This document shows, one piece after another, positions 47,201 through 62,223 of a stretch of 64,000 nucleotides of DNA; positions within the stretch are counted from its first letter, which is position 1; each line of letters opens with the position of its first letter. This DNA is from Owenia fusiformis (lineage: Eukaryota > Annelida > Polychaeta > Sabellida > Oweniidae). The notes below the pieces were generated by a model. It did no database searches. It was given only the letters and a program-made list of their open reading frames with translations, and was not told where the DNA came from. Where the stretch lies: assembly GCA_903813345.2 (NCBI GenBank), contig CAIIXF020000011.1, positions 23,729,754 to 23,793,753 of the forward strand, read 5' to 3'. Made by a program: the position numbers and the translations under genes.

Positions 47201-50200
47201 TTGACCAAATGATTGACTTTACTGAAGACCTTATGGTTATTGAGAAAACGTGCTTAGAATAATAACTAGATTTTGGAAATTGAACGAGTTCAATTTCAGA
47301 CTCCAGATCTAGACTTTTTTTAGCCGAGTCATCCAAAATAAGCTAAGTCATTAAGAAAAAGAAGGATGGATGGATGGATGGATGGATAAAAAAGGAAGGA
47401 TAGGATAGAATAGGAAGGAACGATAGGATAGAATAGGAAAGAAGGATAGAATAGAATAGGAAGAAGGGATAGAATAGGAAGGAGAGGATACGAAGCAAGG
47501 GTAGATAGGAAGGATAGGATAGGATCAGAAAGGAAGGATGGATGTATTTTCAATATTTTCTTCTCTATTCTTGACTTTCTATCAGGATACCATCAGATCG
47601 ATTTTTCTTGAAATTTCAAAACGCCATAACTTTCGAACCGGAAGTCGGATCGAAATTTGATTTGCAGATTCGGATTCCTGACAAAATTCTACCTCTAATT
47701 CATAACTCAAACATTAAATTTGGCGAATTTTTATTTTGACCCACTTTTCGGACACGCCATAACTTCGGAACCAGAAGTCGGATTGAAATTTAGTTTGCAG
47801 ATTCGGATTTCTGAGAAAATTTTATTTTTAATTCATAACTCAAACGTTAAATTTGGAGAACTTTTTATTTTGACCTACTTTTCGGATACCATATCTCAAA
47901 AGTGGGTCAAAATACTTTCTGACGGCAAAAGGCTAACGCTATTAGCACACTCTTGGCTACATGTATACACAATTTTGAGGAATATAATTAAAGTGTAGTG
48001 TCAGAATGGCAAAAATAAGGATAAACTATGAATTTGACCTAGATTTTGACCTAGGGATTTTGGTGTCCAAATTTTGAAGTTAGGTAGCCTTCGAGGTTCC
48101 CTTCTTTCATAGGCTTTCATTATTTTAAGCTGTACTTAGTCTATATCTCATATTTTACACTTCAAAAAAATCTTTTTTCCCATTGACATAACATGGGGCA
48201 CCAAATTTAGCGATTTTTGAGCTTTCAAAATGACATTACTTCCGAACCGGAAGTCGGATCGAAATTTGGTTTGCAGATTCGGATTCCTGGGAAAATTCTA
48301 TACTTAGTTCATAACTCACACGTTAAATTTGGAGAATTTTTTATTTTGACCTACTTTTCGGACCCCATATCTCAAAAGTGGGGCAAAATACTTTCTGACG
48401 GCAAAAGGCTAACACTATTAGCACACTCTTGGCTACATGCATACAAAATTTCGAAGAATATAATTAATCTGTAGTGTCAGAATCGCAAAAATAAGGAAAA
48501 ACTTTGAATTTGACCTAGATTTTGACCTAGGCATTTTGGTGTCCAAATTTTAAAGCTAGATGGCTTTTGAGGTCCCATTCTTTTAAAAGCTTTCATTATA
48601 TTAAGCTGAACTCAGTCTATATTTCGTATTTTTCACTTCAATAAAATCTTTTTTCCCATTGACTTAACATGGGCTTCAAATTTAGCGATTTTTGAGCTTT
48701 CAAAACGCCATAACTTCAGAACCGGAAGTCTGATCCAAATTTTGTTTTCAGATTCGGAATCCTGAGAAAATTTCCTATAAGACTTATATCCTGGACATTT
48801 AATTCGGAGAACTTTTTTTTGGACCTCGTTTTCGGACACTGATATCTCGAAATCGGTTTGAGATATCAAAAAACTGAATCGACCCTAGATTTTCTACTTT
48901 TTTATAAGGAACTCAATGAAAAAAACCCGGATCGAAAATATCGAAGGACGACCGAGAAAATCGCAAAAAGTGACAAAGTACTGGATTTGACCTAGTTCTC
49001 GACCTTTGACCTAGATAAAAATTTGACCCAATTTCCGAGGAACTAGATTCTGAACCTAAATTGACCAAATGATTGTCTTAACTGAAGATTTTACAGTTAT
49101 TGAGAAAACTTGCTTAGAATAATAACTAGATTTTGGAAATTGAACGAAGTTCAATTTCAGACTCCAGATCTAGACTTTTTTTAGCCGAGTCATCCAGAAT
49201 AAGCCGAGTCATCCAGAATAAGCTGAGTCATCTAGAAAGAGATGGATAAATAAAATAGGAAGGTAGGATAGGAAAGAATAGGAAAGAACGATAGGTAGAA
49301 TAAGAAAGAAGGATAGGATAGAATAGAATAGGAAGAAAGGATAGGATAGGATAGGATAGGAAGGAAAAGATAGGAAGGAAAAGATATGAAGGAAGGATAG
49401 ATAGGAAGGATAGGGTAGGATGAGATAGGAAGGATGGATGAATTTTTCAATATTTTCTTCTCTACTCTTGACTTTCTATCAGGATACCATCAGATCGATT
49501 TTTCTCGAAATTTCAAAACGCTATCACTTCCGAACCGGAAGTCGGATCGAAATTTGGTTTTCATTTTCGGATTCCTGACAAAATTCTACCCCTAATTCAT
49601 AACTCATACGTTAAATTTGGCGATTTTTTATTTTGACCTACTTTTCGGACACGCCATAACTTCCGAACCGGAAGTCGGATTGAAATTTGGTTTGCAGATT
49701 CAGATTCCTGACAGAATTCTACCCTTAATTCATAACTCATATATTCAATTTGGAGAACTTTTTATTTTGACCTACTTTTCGGACACCATATCTCAAAAGT
49801 GGGTCAAAATACTTTCTGACGGCAAAAGGCTAACACTATTAGCATATTCTTGGCTACATGTATACACAATTTCGAAGAATATAATTAAAGTGTAGTGTCA
49901 GAATCGAAAAAATAAGGAAAACCTATGAATTTGACCTAGATTTTGACCTAGGCATTTCGGTGTCCAAATTGTGAAGCTAGATGGCTTTTGAGGTCCCCTT
50001 CTTTTAAAGGCTTTGATTATATGAAGCTGAACTCAGTCTATATTCCGTATTTTTCACTTCAAAAAAATATTTTTTCCCATTGACTTAACATGGGCACCAA
50101 ATTTAGCGATTTTTGAGTTTTCAAAACGCCATAACTTCCGAACTGGAAGTCAGATCCAAATTTAGTTTTCAGATTCGGAATCCTGAGAAAATTTCCTATA

Positions 50201-53200
50201 AGAGTAATATCCTGGACATTTGATTCGGAGAACTTTGTTTTGGACCTCGTTTTCGGACACTGATATCTCGAAATCGGTTTGAGATATCAAAAAACTAAAT
50301 CGACCCTAGGTTTCCTACTTTTTTATAAGGAACACAATGAAAAAAACCCGGATCGAAAATATTGAAGGACGACCGAGAAAATCGAAAAAAGTGACAAAGT
50401 ACTGGATTTGACCTAGTTCTTGACCTTTGACCTAGATAAAAATTTGACCCAATTTCCGAGGAACTAGATTCTGAACCTAAATTGACCAAATGATTGACTT
50501 TACTGAAAACCTAATGGTTATTGAGAAAACTGGTATAGAATAATAATAATAAGAAGAAGAAGAATAAGAAAACTGACGAAAACAATAGACTCCAGATTTC
50601 ATCTGGAGTCTAATAATAAGAAGAAAAAGAACTAGATTTTGGAAATTGAACGAGTTCAATTTCAGACTCCAGATCTAGACTTTTTTTAGCCGAGTCATCC
50701 AGAATAAGCCAAGTCATCCAAAATAAGCTAAGTCATCCAGAAAAAGATGGATGGATGGATGGATGGATGAAAAGGGAAGGAAGGATACGATAGAATAGGA
50801 AGGAACGATAGGATAGAATAGGAAAGAAGGATAGAATAGAATAGGAAGGATAGGAAGGAGAGGATACGAAGCAAGGGTAGATAGGAAGGGAAGGATAGGA
50901 TCAGAAAGGAAGGATGGATGCATTTTTCAATATTTTCTTCTCTACTCTTGACTTTCTATCAGGATACCATCAGATCGATTTTTCTTGAAATTTCAAAACG
51001 CCATAACTTCCGAACCGGAAGTCGGATCGAAATTTGATTTGCAGATTCGGATTCCTGACAAAATTCTTCCCCTAATTCATAACTCATACGTTAAGTTTGG
51101 CGAATTTTTATTTTGACCTACTTTTCGGACACGCCATAACTTCGGAACCGGAAGTCGAATCGAAATTTAGTTAGCAGATTTGGTTTTCTGGGAAATTTCT
51201 ATTCTTAATTCATAACTCAAACGTCAAATTTGGAGAACTTTTTATTTTGACCTACTTTTTGGACACCATATCTCAAAAGTGGGTCAAAATACTTTCTGAC
51301 GGCAAAAGGCTTACGCTATTAGCACACTCTTGGCTACATGTATACACAATTTCGAGGAATATAATTAAAGTGTAGTGTCAGAATCGCAAAAATAAGGATA
51401 AACTATGAATTTGACCTAGATTTTGACCTAGGGATTTTGGTGTCCAAATTTTGAAATTAGGTAGCCTTCGAGGTTCCCTTCTTTCATAGGCTTTCATTAT
51501 TTTAAGCTGTAATTAGTCTATATCTTGTATTTTACACTTCAAAAAAATCTTTTTTCCCATTGACATAACACGGGGGACCAAATTTAGCGATTTTTGAGCT
51601 TTCAAAATGTCATAACTTCCGAACCAGAAGTCGGATTGAAATTTTGTTTGCAGATTCGGATTCCAGAGAAAATTCTATACTTAATTCATAACTCAAACGT
51701 CAAATTTTGAGAATTTTTTATTTTGACCTACTTTTCGGACACCATATCTCAAAAGTGGGGCAAAATACTTTCTGACGGCAAAAGGCTAACACTATTAGCA
51801 CACTCTTGGCTACATGTATACAAAATTTCGAAGAATATTATTAATCTGTAGTGTCAGAATCGCAAAAATAAGAAAAAACTTTGAATTTGACCTAGATTCT
51901 GACCTAGGCATTTTGATGTCCAAATTTTAAAGCTAGATGGCTTTTGATGTCCCCTTCTTTTAAAAGCTTTCATTATATTTAGCTGAACTCAGTCTATATT
52001 TCGTATTTTTCACTTCAAAAAAATCTTTTTTCCCATTGACTTAACATGGGCACCAAATTTAGCGATTTTTGAGCTTTCAAAACGCCATAACTTCCGAACC
52101 GGAAGTCTGATCCGAATTTGGTTTTCAGATTCGGAATCCTGAGAAAATATCCTATAAGACTTATATCCTAGACATTTGATTCAGAGAACTTTTTTTTGGA
52201 CCTCGTTTTCGGACACTGATATCTCGAAATCGGTTTGAGATATCAAAAAACTAAATCGACCCTAGATTTCCTACTTTTTTATGAGGAACACAATGAAAAA
52301 AACCCGGATCGAAAATATTGAAGGACGACCGAGAAAATTGAAAAAAGTGACAAAGTACTGGATTTGACCTAGTTCTTGACCTTTGACCTAGATAAAAATT
52401 TGACCCAATTTCCGAGGAACTAGATTCTGGACCTAAATTGACCAAATGACTGACTTTACTGAAAACCTTATGGTTTTTGAGAAAACTGGTTTAGAATAAT
52501 AAAAAGAATAACTAGATTTTGGAAATTGAACGAGTTCAATTTCAGACTCCAGATCTAGACTTTTTTTTAGCCGAGTCATCCAGAATACTGGAATAAGCCA
52601 AGTCATCCAAAATAAGCTAAGTCATCCAGAAAAAGATGGATGGATGGATGGATGGATGAAAAGGGAAGGAAGGATACGAAATTTGATTTGCAGATTCGGA
52701 TTCCTGACAAAATTCTACCCCTAATTCATAACTCATACGTTAAATTTGGAAACTATTTATTTTGACCTACTTTTTGGACTTTGGACACGCCATAACTTCC
52801 AAACTGGAAGTCGGATCGAATTTGAATTGCAGATTCGGATTCCTGACAAAATTCTACACCTAATTCATAACTCATACATTAAATTTGGAGATTTTTTTTA
52901 TTTTGACCTACTTTTCGGACACCATATCTCAAAAGTGGGTCAAAATACTTTCTGACGGCAAAAGGCTAACACTATAAGCACACTCTTGGCTACATGTATA
53001 CACAATTTCGAGGAATGTAATTAAAGTGTAGTGTCAGAATCGCAAAAATAAGGATAAACTATGAATTTGACCTAGATTTTGACCAAGGGATTTTGGTGTA
53101 CAAATTTTGAAATTAGGTAGCCTTCGAGGTTCCCTTCTTATATAGGCTTTCATTATTTTAAGCTGTTATTAGTCTATATCTTGTATTTTACACTTCAAAA

Positions 53201-54191
53201 AAATCTTTTTTCCCATTGACATAACATGGGGCACCAAATTTAGGGATTTTTGAGCTTTAAAAATGTCATAACTTCCGAACCAGAAGTCGGATTGAAATTT
53301 GGTTTGCAGATTCGGATTCCTGAGAAAATTCTATACTTAATTCATAACTCAAACGTCAAATTTAGAGAATTTTTTATTTTGACCTACTTTTCGGACACCA
53401 TATCTCAAAAGTGGGGCAAAATACTTTCTGACGGCAAAAGGCTAACACTATTAGCACACTCTTGGCTACATGTATACAAAATTTCGAAGAATATAATTAA
53501 TCTGCAGTGTCAGAATCGCAAAAATAAGAAAAAACTTTGAATTTGACCTAGATTCTGACCTAGGCATTTTGATGTCCAAATTTTAAAGCAAGATGGCTTT
53601 TGAGGTCCCATTCTTTTAAAACCTTTCATTATATTTAGCTGAACTCAGTCTATATTTCGTATTTTTCACTTCAAAAAAAAAAATTTTCCCATTGACTTAA
53701 CATGGGCACCAAATTTAGCGATTTTTGAGCTTTCAAAACGCCATAACTTCCGAACCGGAAGTCTGATTCGAATTTTGTTTTCAGATTCGGAATCCTGAGA
53801 AAATTTCCTATAATACTAATATCCTGGACATTTGATTCGAAGAACTTTCGTTTGGACCTTGTTTTCGGACACTGATATCTCGAAATCGGTTTGAGATATC
53901 AAAAAACTAAATCGACCCTAGGTTTTCTACTTTTTTATAAGGAACACAATGAAAAAAACCCGGATCGAAAATATTAAAGGACGACCGAGAAAATCGAAAA
54001 AAGTGACAAAGTACTGGATTTGACCTAGTTCTTGACCTTTGACCTAGATAAAAATTTGACCCAATTTCCGAGGAACTAGATTCTGGACCTAAATTGACCA
54101 AATGACTGACTTTACTGAAAATTTTATGGTTATTGAGAAAACTGGTTTAGAATAATAATAAGAATAAGAATAAGAAAACTGACGAAAACAA

Positions 54192-54325
54192 TAGACTCCA
54201 GATTTCATCTGGAGTCTAATAATAATAAGAAAACTGACGAAAACAATAGACTCCAGATTTCATCTGGAGTCTAATAATAAGAAAACTGACGAAAACAATA
54301 GACTCCAGATTTCATCTGGAGTCTA
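54192..54325. repeat. Cluster of three identical hairpins
   Basis: The stem AGACTCCAGAT / ATCTGGAGTCT with a TTC loop occurs at 54192, 54247 and 54299, separated by AAGAAAACTGACGAAAACAA. Single copies are at 50586 and 55735. Confidence 0.85.
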
Positions 54326-56549
54326 ATAAGAATAAGAATAACTAGATTTTGGAAATTGAACGAAGTTCAATTTCAGACTCCAGATCTAGACTTTTTTTAG
54401 CCGAGTCATCCAGAATAAGCCGAGTCATCCAGGATAAGCTGAGTCATCCAGAAAAAGATGGATAAATAAAATAGGAAGGTAGGATAGGATAGAATAGGAA
54501 AGAACGATAGGATAGAATAAGAAAGAAGGATAGGATAGAATAGAATAGAAAGAAAGGATAGGATAGGATAGGAAGGATAGGAAGGAAAAGATACGAAGGA
54601 AGGATAGATAGGAAGGATAGAATAGGATCAGATATATTTTCTTCTCTACTCTTGACTTTCTATCAGGATACCATCAGATCGATTTTTCTCGAAATTTCAA
54701 AACGCATTAACTTCCGAACCGGAAGTCGGATCGAAATTTGGTTTGCAGATTCGGATTCCTGACAAAATTCTCCCCTTAATTCATAACTCATATATTAAAT
54801 TTGGAGAACTTTTTATTTTGACCTACTTTTCGGACACCATATCTCAAAAGTGGGTCAAAATACTTTCTGACGGCAAAAGGCTAACACTATTAGCATATTC
54901 TTGGCTACATGTATACACAATTTCGAAGAATATAATTAGAGTGTAGTGTCAGAATCGAAAAAATAAGGAAAACCTATGAATTTGACCTAGATTTTGACCT
55001 AGGCATTTTGGTGTCCAAATTTTCAAGCTAGATGGCTTTTGAGGTCCCCTTCCTTTAAAGGCTTTGATTATATGAAGCTGAACTCAGTCTTTTTTCCGTA
55101 TTTTTCACTTCAAAAAAATATTTTTTCCCATTGACTTAACATGGGCACCAAATTTAGCGATTTTTGAGTTTTCAAAACGCCATAACTTCCGAACCGGGAG
55201 TCGGATCGAAATTTCGTTTTCAGATTCGGAATCCTGAAAAAATTTCCTATAAGATTAATATCCTGGACATTTGATTCGGAGAACTTTTTTTTGGACCTCG
55301 TTTTCGGACACTGATATCTCGAAATCGGTTTGAGATATCAAAAAACTAAATCGACCCTAGGTTTCCTAATTTTTTATAAGGAACACAATGAAAAAAACCC
55401 GGATCGAAAATATTGAAGGACGACCGAGAAAATCGAAAAAAGTGACAAAGTACTGGATTTGACCTAGTTCTTGACCTTTGACCTAGATAAAAATTTGACC
55501 CAATTTCCGAGGAACTAGATACTGAACCTAACTTGACCAAATGATTGACTTTACTGAAGATCTTACGGTTATTGAGAAAAGTTGCTTAGAATAATAAGAA
55601 TAAAAAGAACTAGATTCTGGACCTAAATTGACCAAATGACTGACTTTACTGAAAACCTTAGGGTTATTGAGAAAACTGGGTTAGAATAATAATAAGAAGA
55701 AGAAGAAGAAGAATAAGAAAACTGACGAAAACAATAGACTCCAGATTTCATCTGGAGTCTAATAATAATAACTAGATTTTGGAAATTGAACGAAGTTCAA
55801 TTTCAGACTCCAGATCTAGACTTTTTTAGCCGAGTCATCCAGAATAAGCCGAGTCATCCAGAATAAGCTGAGTCATCTAGAAAGAGATGGATAAATAAAA
55901 TAAGAAGGTAGGATAGGATAGAATAGGAAAGAACGATGGGATAGAATAAGAAAGAAGGATAGGATAGAATAGAATAGGAAGAAAGGATAGGATAGGATAG
56001 GAAGGATAGGAAGGAAAAAATATGAAGGAAGGATAGATAGGAAGGATAGGATAGGATGAGATAGGAAGGATGGATGAATTTTTCAATATTTTCTTCTCTA
56101 CTCTTGACTTTCTATCAGGATACCATCAGATCGATTTTTCTCGAAATTTCAAAACGCTATAACTTCCGAACCGGAAATTTGGTTTGCAGATTCGGATTCC
56201 TGACAAAATTCTGCCCCTAATTCATAACTCATACGTTAAATTTGGAGATTTTTTATTTTGACCTACTTTTCGGACACGCCATAACTTCCGAACTGGAAGT
56301 CGGATCGAAATTTGGTTTGCAGATCCGGATTCCTGACAGAATTCTTCCCTTAATTCATAACTCATATATTAAATTTGGAGAACTTTTTATTTTGACCTAC
56401 TTTTCGGACACCATATCTCAAAAGTGGATCAAAATACTTTCTGACGGCAAAAGGCTAACACTATTAGCATATTCTTGGCTACATGTATACACAATTTCGA
56501 AGAATATAATTAAAGTGTAGTGTCAGAATCGAAAAAATAAGGAAAACCT

Positions 56550-59500
56550 ATGAATTTGACCTAGATTTTGACCTAGGCATTTCGGTGTCCAAATTTTGAA
56601 GCTAGATGGCTTTTGAGGTCTCCTTCTTTTAAAGGCTTTGATTATATGAAGCTGAACTCAGTCTTTATTCCGTATTTTTCACTTCAAAAAAATATTTTTT
56701 CCCATTGACTTAACATGGGCACCAAATTTAGCGATTTTTGAGTTTTCAAAACGCCATAACTTCCGAACTGGTAGTCGGATCGAAATTTCGTTTTCAGATT
56801 CGGAATTCTGAGAAAATTTCGTATAAGACTAATATCCTGGACATTTGATTCGGAGAACTTTTTTTTGGACCTCGTTTTCGGACACTAATATCTCGAAATC
56901 GGTTTGAGATATCAAAAAACTAAATCGACCCTAGGTTTCCTACTTTTTTATAAGGAACACAATGAAAAAAACACGGATCAAAAATATTGAAGGATGACCG
57001 AGAAAATCGAAAAAAGTGACAAAGTACTGGATTTGACCTAGTTCTTGACCTTTGACCTAGATAAAAATTTGACCCAATTTCCGGAGAACTAGATACTGAA
57101 CCTAAATTGACCAAATGATTGACTTTACTGAAGACCTTATGGTTATTGAGAAAACTGGGTTAGAATAATAAGAAGAATAACTAGACTTTGGAAATTGAAC
57201 GAAGTTCAATTTCAGACTCCAGATCTAGACTTTTTTTAAGCCCAGTCATCTAAAATAAGCCGAGTCATCCAGAATATGCTGAAGCATCCAGAATAAGATG
57301 GATATTAAAATAGGAAGGTAGGATAGGATAGAATGGGAAGGAACGATAGGATAGAATAAGAAAGAAGGATAGGATAGAATAGAAGGTACTGAACAGAATA
57401 GGAAGAAAGGATATGATAGGAGAGGATAGGAAGGAAAGGATACGAAGGAAGGATAGATAGGAAGGATAGGATAGGATCAGATAGGAAGGATGGATGCATT
57501 TTTCAATATTTTCTTCTCTACTCTTGACTTTCTATCAGGATACCATCAGATCGATTTTCCGAAATTTCAAAACGCAATAACTTCCAAACCGGAAGTCGGA
57601 TCTAAATTTGATTTAAAGATTCGGATTCCTGACAAAATTCTACCCCTAATTCATAACTCATACGATAAATTTGGCGAATTTTTATTTTGACCTACTTTTT
57701 GGACACGCCATAACTTCCGAACCGGAAGTCGGATCGAAATTTGGTTTGCAGATTTGGATTTCTGAGAAAATTCTATCCTTAATTCATAACTCAAACCTTA
57801 AATTTGGAGAACTTTTTATTTTGACCTACTTTTCGGACACCATATCTCAAAAGTGGGTCAAAATTCTTTCTGACGGCAAAAGGCTAACGCTATAAGCACA
57901 CTCTTGGCTACATGTATACACAATTTCGAAGAATATAATTAAAATGTAGTGTCAGAATCGCAAAAATAAGAAAAAACTTTGAATTTGACCTAGATTTTGA
58001 CCTAGGCATTTTGGTGTCCAAATTTTAAAGCTTGATGGCTTTTGAGGTCCCATTCTTTTAAAAGCTTTCATTATATTTAGCTGAACTTAGTCTATATTTC
58101 GTATTTTTCACTTCAAAAAAATCTTTTTTCCCATTGACTTAACATGGGCTCAAAATTTAGCGATGTTTGAGCTTTCAAAACGCCATAACTTCAGAACCGG
58201 AAGTCTGATCTAAATTTCGTTTTCAGATTCGGAATCCTGAGAAAATTTCCTATAAGATTAATATCCTGGACATTTGATTCGGAGAATTTTTTTTGGACCT
58301 CGTTTTCGGACACTGATATCTCGAAATCGGTTTGAGATATCAAAAAACTAAATCGACCCTAGGTTTCCTACTTTTTTATAAGGAACACAATGAAAAAAAC
58401 CCGGATCGAAAATATTGAAGGACAACCGAGAAAATCGAAAAAAGTGACAAAGTACTGGATTTGACCTAGTTCTTGACCTTTGACCTAGATAAAAATTTGA
58501 CCCAATTTCCCACCAACTAGATACTGAACCTAAATTAACTGTATTATGGTCCTTACTGGATACCTAATAGTTATTGAAAAAACTCCCAAAGAATAATAAT
58601 AACTAGACTTGGGAAATTGAACGAAGTTCAATTTCAGACTCCAGATCCAGACTTTTTTAAGCCCAGTCATATAAAATAAGCCGAGTCATCCAGAATAAGC
58701 TGAGTCATCCAGAATAAGATGGATGGATCAAACAGGAAGGTAGGATAGGATAGAATGGGAAGGAACGATAGGATAGAATAAGAAAGAAGGATAGGATAGA
58801 ACAGAATAGGAAGAAAGGATATGATAGGAGAGGATAGGAAGGATAGGAAGGAAAGGATACGAAGGAAGGATATGATAGGATAGGATCAGATAGGAAGGAT
58901 GGATGAATTTTTCAATATTTTCTTCTCTACTCTTGACTTTCTATCAGGATACCATCAGATCGATTTTCCGAAATTTCAAAACGCCATAACTTCCGAACCG
59001 GAAGTCGGATCTAAATTTGATTGAAACATTCGGATTCCTGACAAAATTCTACCCCTAATTCATAACTCATACATTAAATTTGGCGAATTTTTATTTTGAC
59101 CTACTTTTTGGACACGCCGTAACTTCGGAACCGGAACCGGATCGAAATTTGGTTTGCAGATTCGGATTTCTGAGAAAATTCTATTCTTAATTCATAACTC
59201 AAATGTTAAATTTGGAGAACTTTTTATTTTGACCTACTTTTCGGACACCATATCTCAAAAGTGGGTCAAAATACTTTCTGACGGCAAAAGGCTAACGCTA
59301 TAAGCACACTCTTGGCTACATGTATACACAATTTCGAAGAATATAATTAAAGTGTAGTGTCAGAATCGCAAAAATAAGAAAAAACTTTGAATTTGACCTA
59401 GATTTTGACCTAGGCATTTCGGTGTCCAAATTTTGAAGCTAGATGGCTTTTGAGGTCTCCTTCTTTTAAAGGCTTTGATTATATGAAGCTGAACTCAGTC

Positions 59501-62223
59501 TTTATTCCGTATTTTTCACTTCAAAAAAATATTTTTTCCCATTGACTTAACATGGGCACCAAATTTAGCGATTTTTGAGTTTTCAAAACGCCATAACTTC
59601 CGAACTGGTAGTCGGATCGAAATTTCGTTTTCAGATTCGGAATTCTGAGAAAATTTCGTATAAGACTAATATCCTGGACATTTGATTCGGAGAACTTTTT
59701 TTTGGACCTCGTTTTCGGACACTAATATCTCGAAATCGGTTTGAGATATCAAAAAACTAAATCGACTCTAGGTTTCCTACTTTTTTATAAGGAACACAAT
59801 GAAAAAAACACGGATCAAAAATATTGAAGGATGACCGAGAAAATCGAAAAAAGTGACAAAGTACTGGATTTGACCTAGTTCTTGACCTTTGACCTAGATA
59901 AAAATTTGACCCAATTTCCGGAGAACTAGATACTGAACCTAAATTGACCAAATGATTGACTTTACTGAAGACCTTATGGTTATTGAGAAAACTGGGTTAG
60001 AATAATAAGAAGAATAACTAGACTTTGGAAATTGAACGAAGTTCAATTTCAGACTCCAGATCTAGACTTTTTTTAAGCCCAGTCATCTAAAATAAGCCGA
60101 GTCATCCAGAATATGCTGAAGCATCCAGAATAAGATGGATATTAAAATAGGAAGGTAGGATAGGATAGAATGGGAAGGAACGATAGGATAGAATAAGAAA
60201 GAAGGATAGGATAGAATAGAAGGTACTGAACAGAATAGGAAGAAAGGATATGATAGGAGAGGATAGGAAGGAAAGGATACGAAGGAAGGATAGATAGGAA
60301 GGATAGGATAGGATCAGATAGGAAGGATGGATGCATTTTTCAATATTTTCTTCTCTACTCTTGACTTTCTATCAGGATACCATCAGATCGATTTTCCGAA
60401 ATTTCAAAACGCAATAACTTCCAAACCGGAAGTCGGATCTAAATTTGATTTAAAGATTCGGATTCCTGACAAAATTCTACCCCTAATTCATAACTCATAC
60501 GATAAATTTGGCGAATTTTTATTTTGACCTACTTTTTGGACACGCCATAACTTCCGAACCGGAAGTCGGATCGAAATTTGGTTTGCAGATTTGGATTTCT
60601 GAGAAAATTCTATCCTTAATTCATAACTCAAACCTTAAATTTGGAGAACTTTTTATTTTGACCTACTTTTCGGACACCATATCTCAAAAGTGGGTCAAAA
60701 TTCTTTCTGACGGCAAAAGGCTAACGCTATAAGCACACTCTTGGCTACATGTATACACAATTTCGAAGAATATAATTAAAATGTAGTGTCAGAATCGCAA
60801 AAATAAGAAAAAACTTTGAATTTGACCTAGATTTTGACCTAGGCATTTTGGTGTCCAAATTTTAAAGCTTGATGGCTTTTGAGGTCCCATTCTTTTAAAA
60901 GCTTTCATTATATTTAGCTGAACTTAGTCTATATTTCGTATTTTTCACTTCAAAAAAATCTTTTTTCCCATTGACTTAACATGGGCTCAAAATTTAGCGA
61001 TGTTTGAGCTTTCAAAACGCCATAACTTCAGAACCGGAAGTCTGATCTAAATTTCGTTTTCAGATTCGGAATCCTGAGAAAATTTCCTATAAGATTAATA
61101 TCCTGGACATTTGATTCGGAGAATTTTTTTTGGACCTCGTTTTCGGACACTGATATCTCGAAATCGGTTTGAGATATCAAAAAACTAAATCGACCCTAGG
61201 TTTCCTACTTTTTTATAAGGAACACAATGAAAAAAACCCGGATCGAAAATATTGAAGGACAACCGAGAAAATCGAAAAAAGTGACAAAGTACTGGATTTG
61301 ACCTAGTTCTTGACCTTTGACCTAGATAAAAATTTGACCCAATTTCCCACCAACTAGATACTGAACCTAAATTAACTGTATTATGGTCCTTACTGGATAC
61401 CTAATAGTTATTGAAAAAACTCCCAAAGAATAATAATAACTAGACTTGGGAAATTGAACGAAGTTCAATTTCAGACTCCAGATCCAGACTTTTTTAAGCC
61501 CAGTCATATAAAATAAGCCGAGTCATCCAGAATAAGCTGAGTCATCCAGAATAAGATGGATGGATCAAACAGGAAGGTAGGATAGGATAGAATGGGAAGG
61601 AACGATAGGATAGAATAAGAAAGAAGGATAGGATAGAACAGAATAGGAAGAAAGGATATGATAGGAGAGGATAGGAAGGATAGGAAGGAAAGGATACGAA
61701 GGAAGGATATGATAGGATAGGATCAGATAGGAAGGATGGATGAATTTTTCAATATTTTCTTCTCTACTCTTGACTTTCTATCAGGATACCATCAGATCGA
61801 TTTTCCGAAATTTCAAAACGCCATAACTTCCGAACCGGAAGTCGGATCTAAATTTGATTGAAACATTCGGATTCCTGACAAAATTCTACCCCTAATTCAT
61901 AACTCATACATTAAATTTGGCGAATTTTTATTTTGACCTACTTTTTGGACACGCCGTAACTTCGGAACCGGAACCGGATCGAAATTTGGTTTGCAGATTC
62001 GGATTTCTGAGAAAATTCTATTCTTAATTCATAACTCAAATGTTAAATTTGGAGAACTTTTTATTTTGACCTACTTTTCGGACACCATATCTCAAAAGTG
62101 GGTCAAAATACTTTCTGACGGCAAAAGGCTAACGCTATAAGCACACTCTTGGCTACATGTATACACAATTTCGAAGAATATAATTAAAGTGTAGTGTCAG
62201 AATCGCAAAAATAAGAAAAAACT
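56550..62223. repeat. Two near-identical 2,837-bp tandem blocks
   Basis: 56550-59386 and 59387-62223 match almost base for base at an offset of 2837. Only occasional differences are visible (e.g. ATCGACCCTAGG at 56924 versus ATCGACTCTAGG at 59761). Each block spans two 1.4-kb units, while other units differ at several percent of positions. Confidence 0.85.

Noticed and set aside
45475-60336. Ser/Pro/Leu/Tyr-rich frames opposite the GGATA tracts (e.g. 45475-45687, 47329-47553)
   Set aside because: They are translations of low-complexity sequence and change length from unit to unit.
46357-60732. Plus-strand frames with ITSEPEVGLKFGLQI in array units
   Set aside because: They recur only because the units are repeated; starts, ends and frame differ between copies and there is no splice or domain support.
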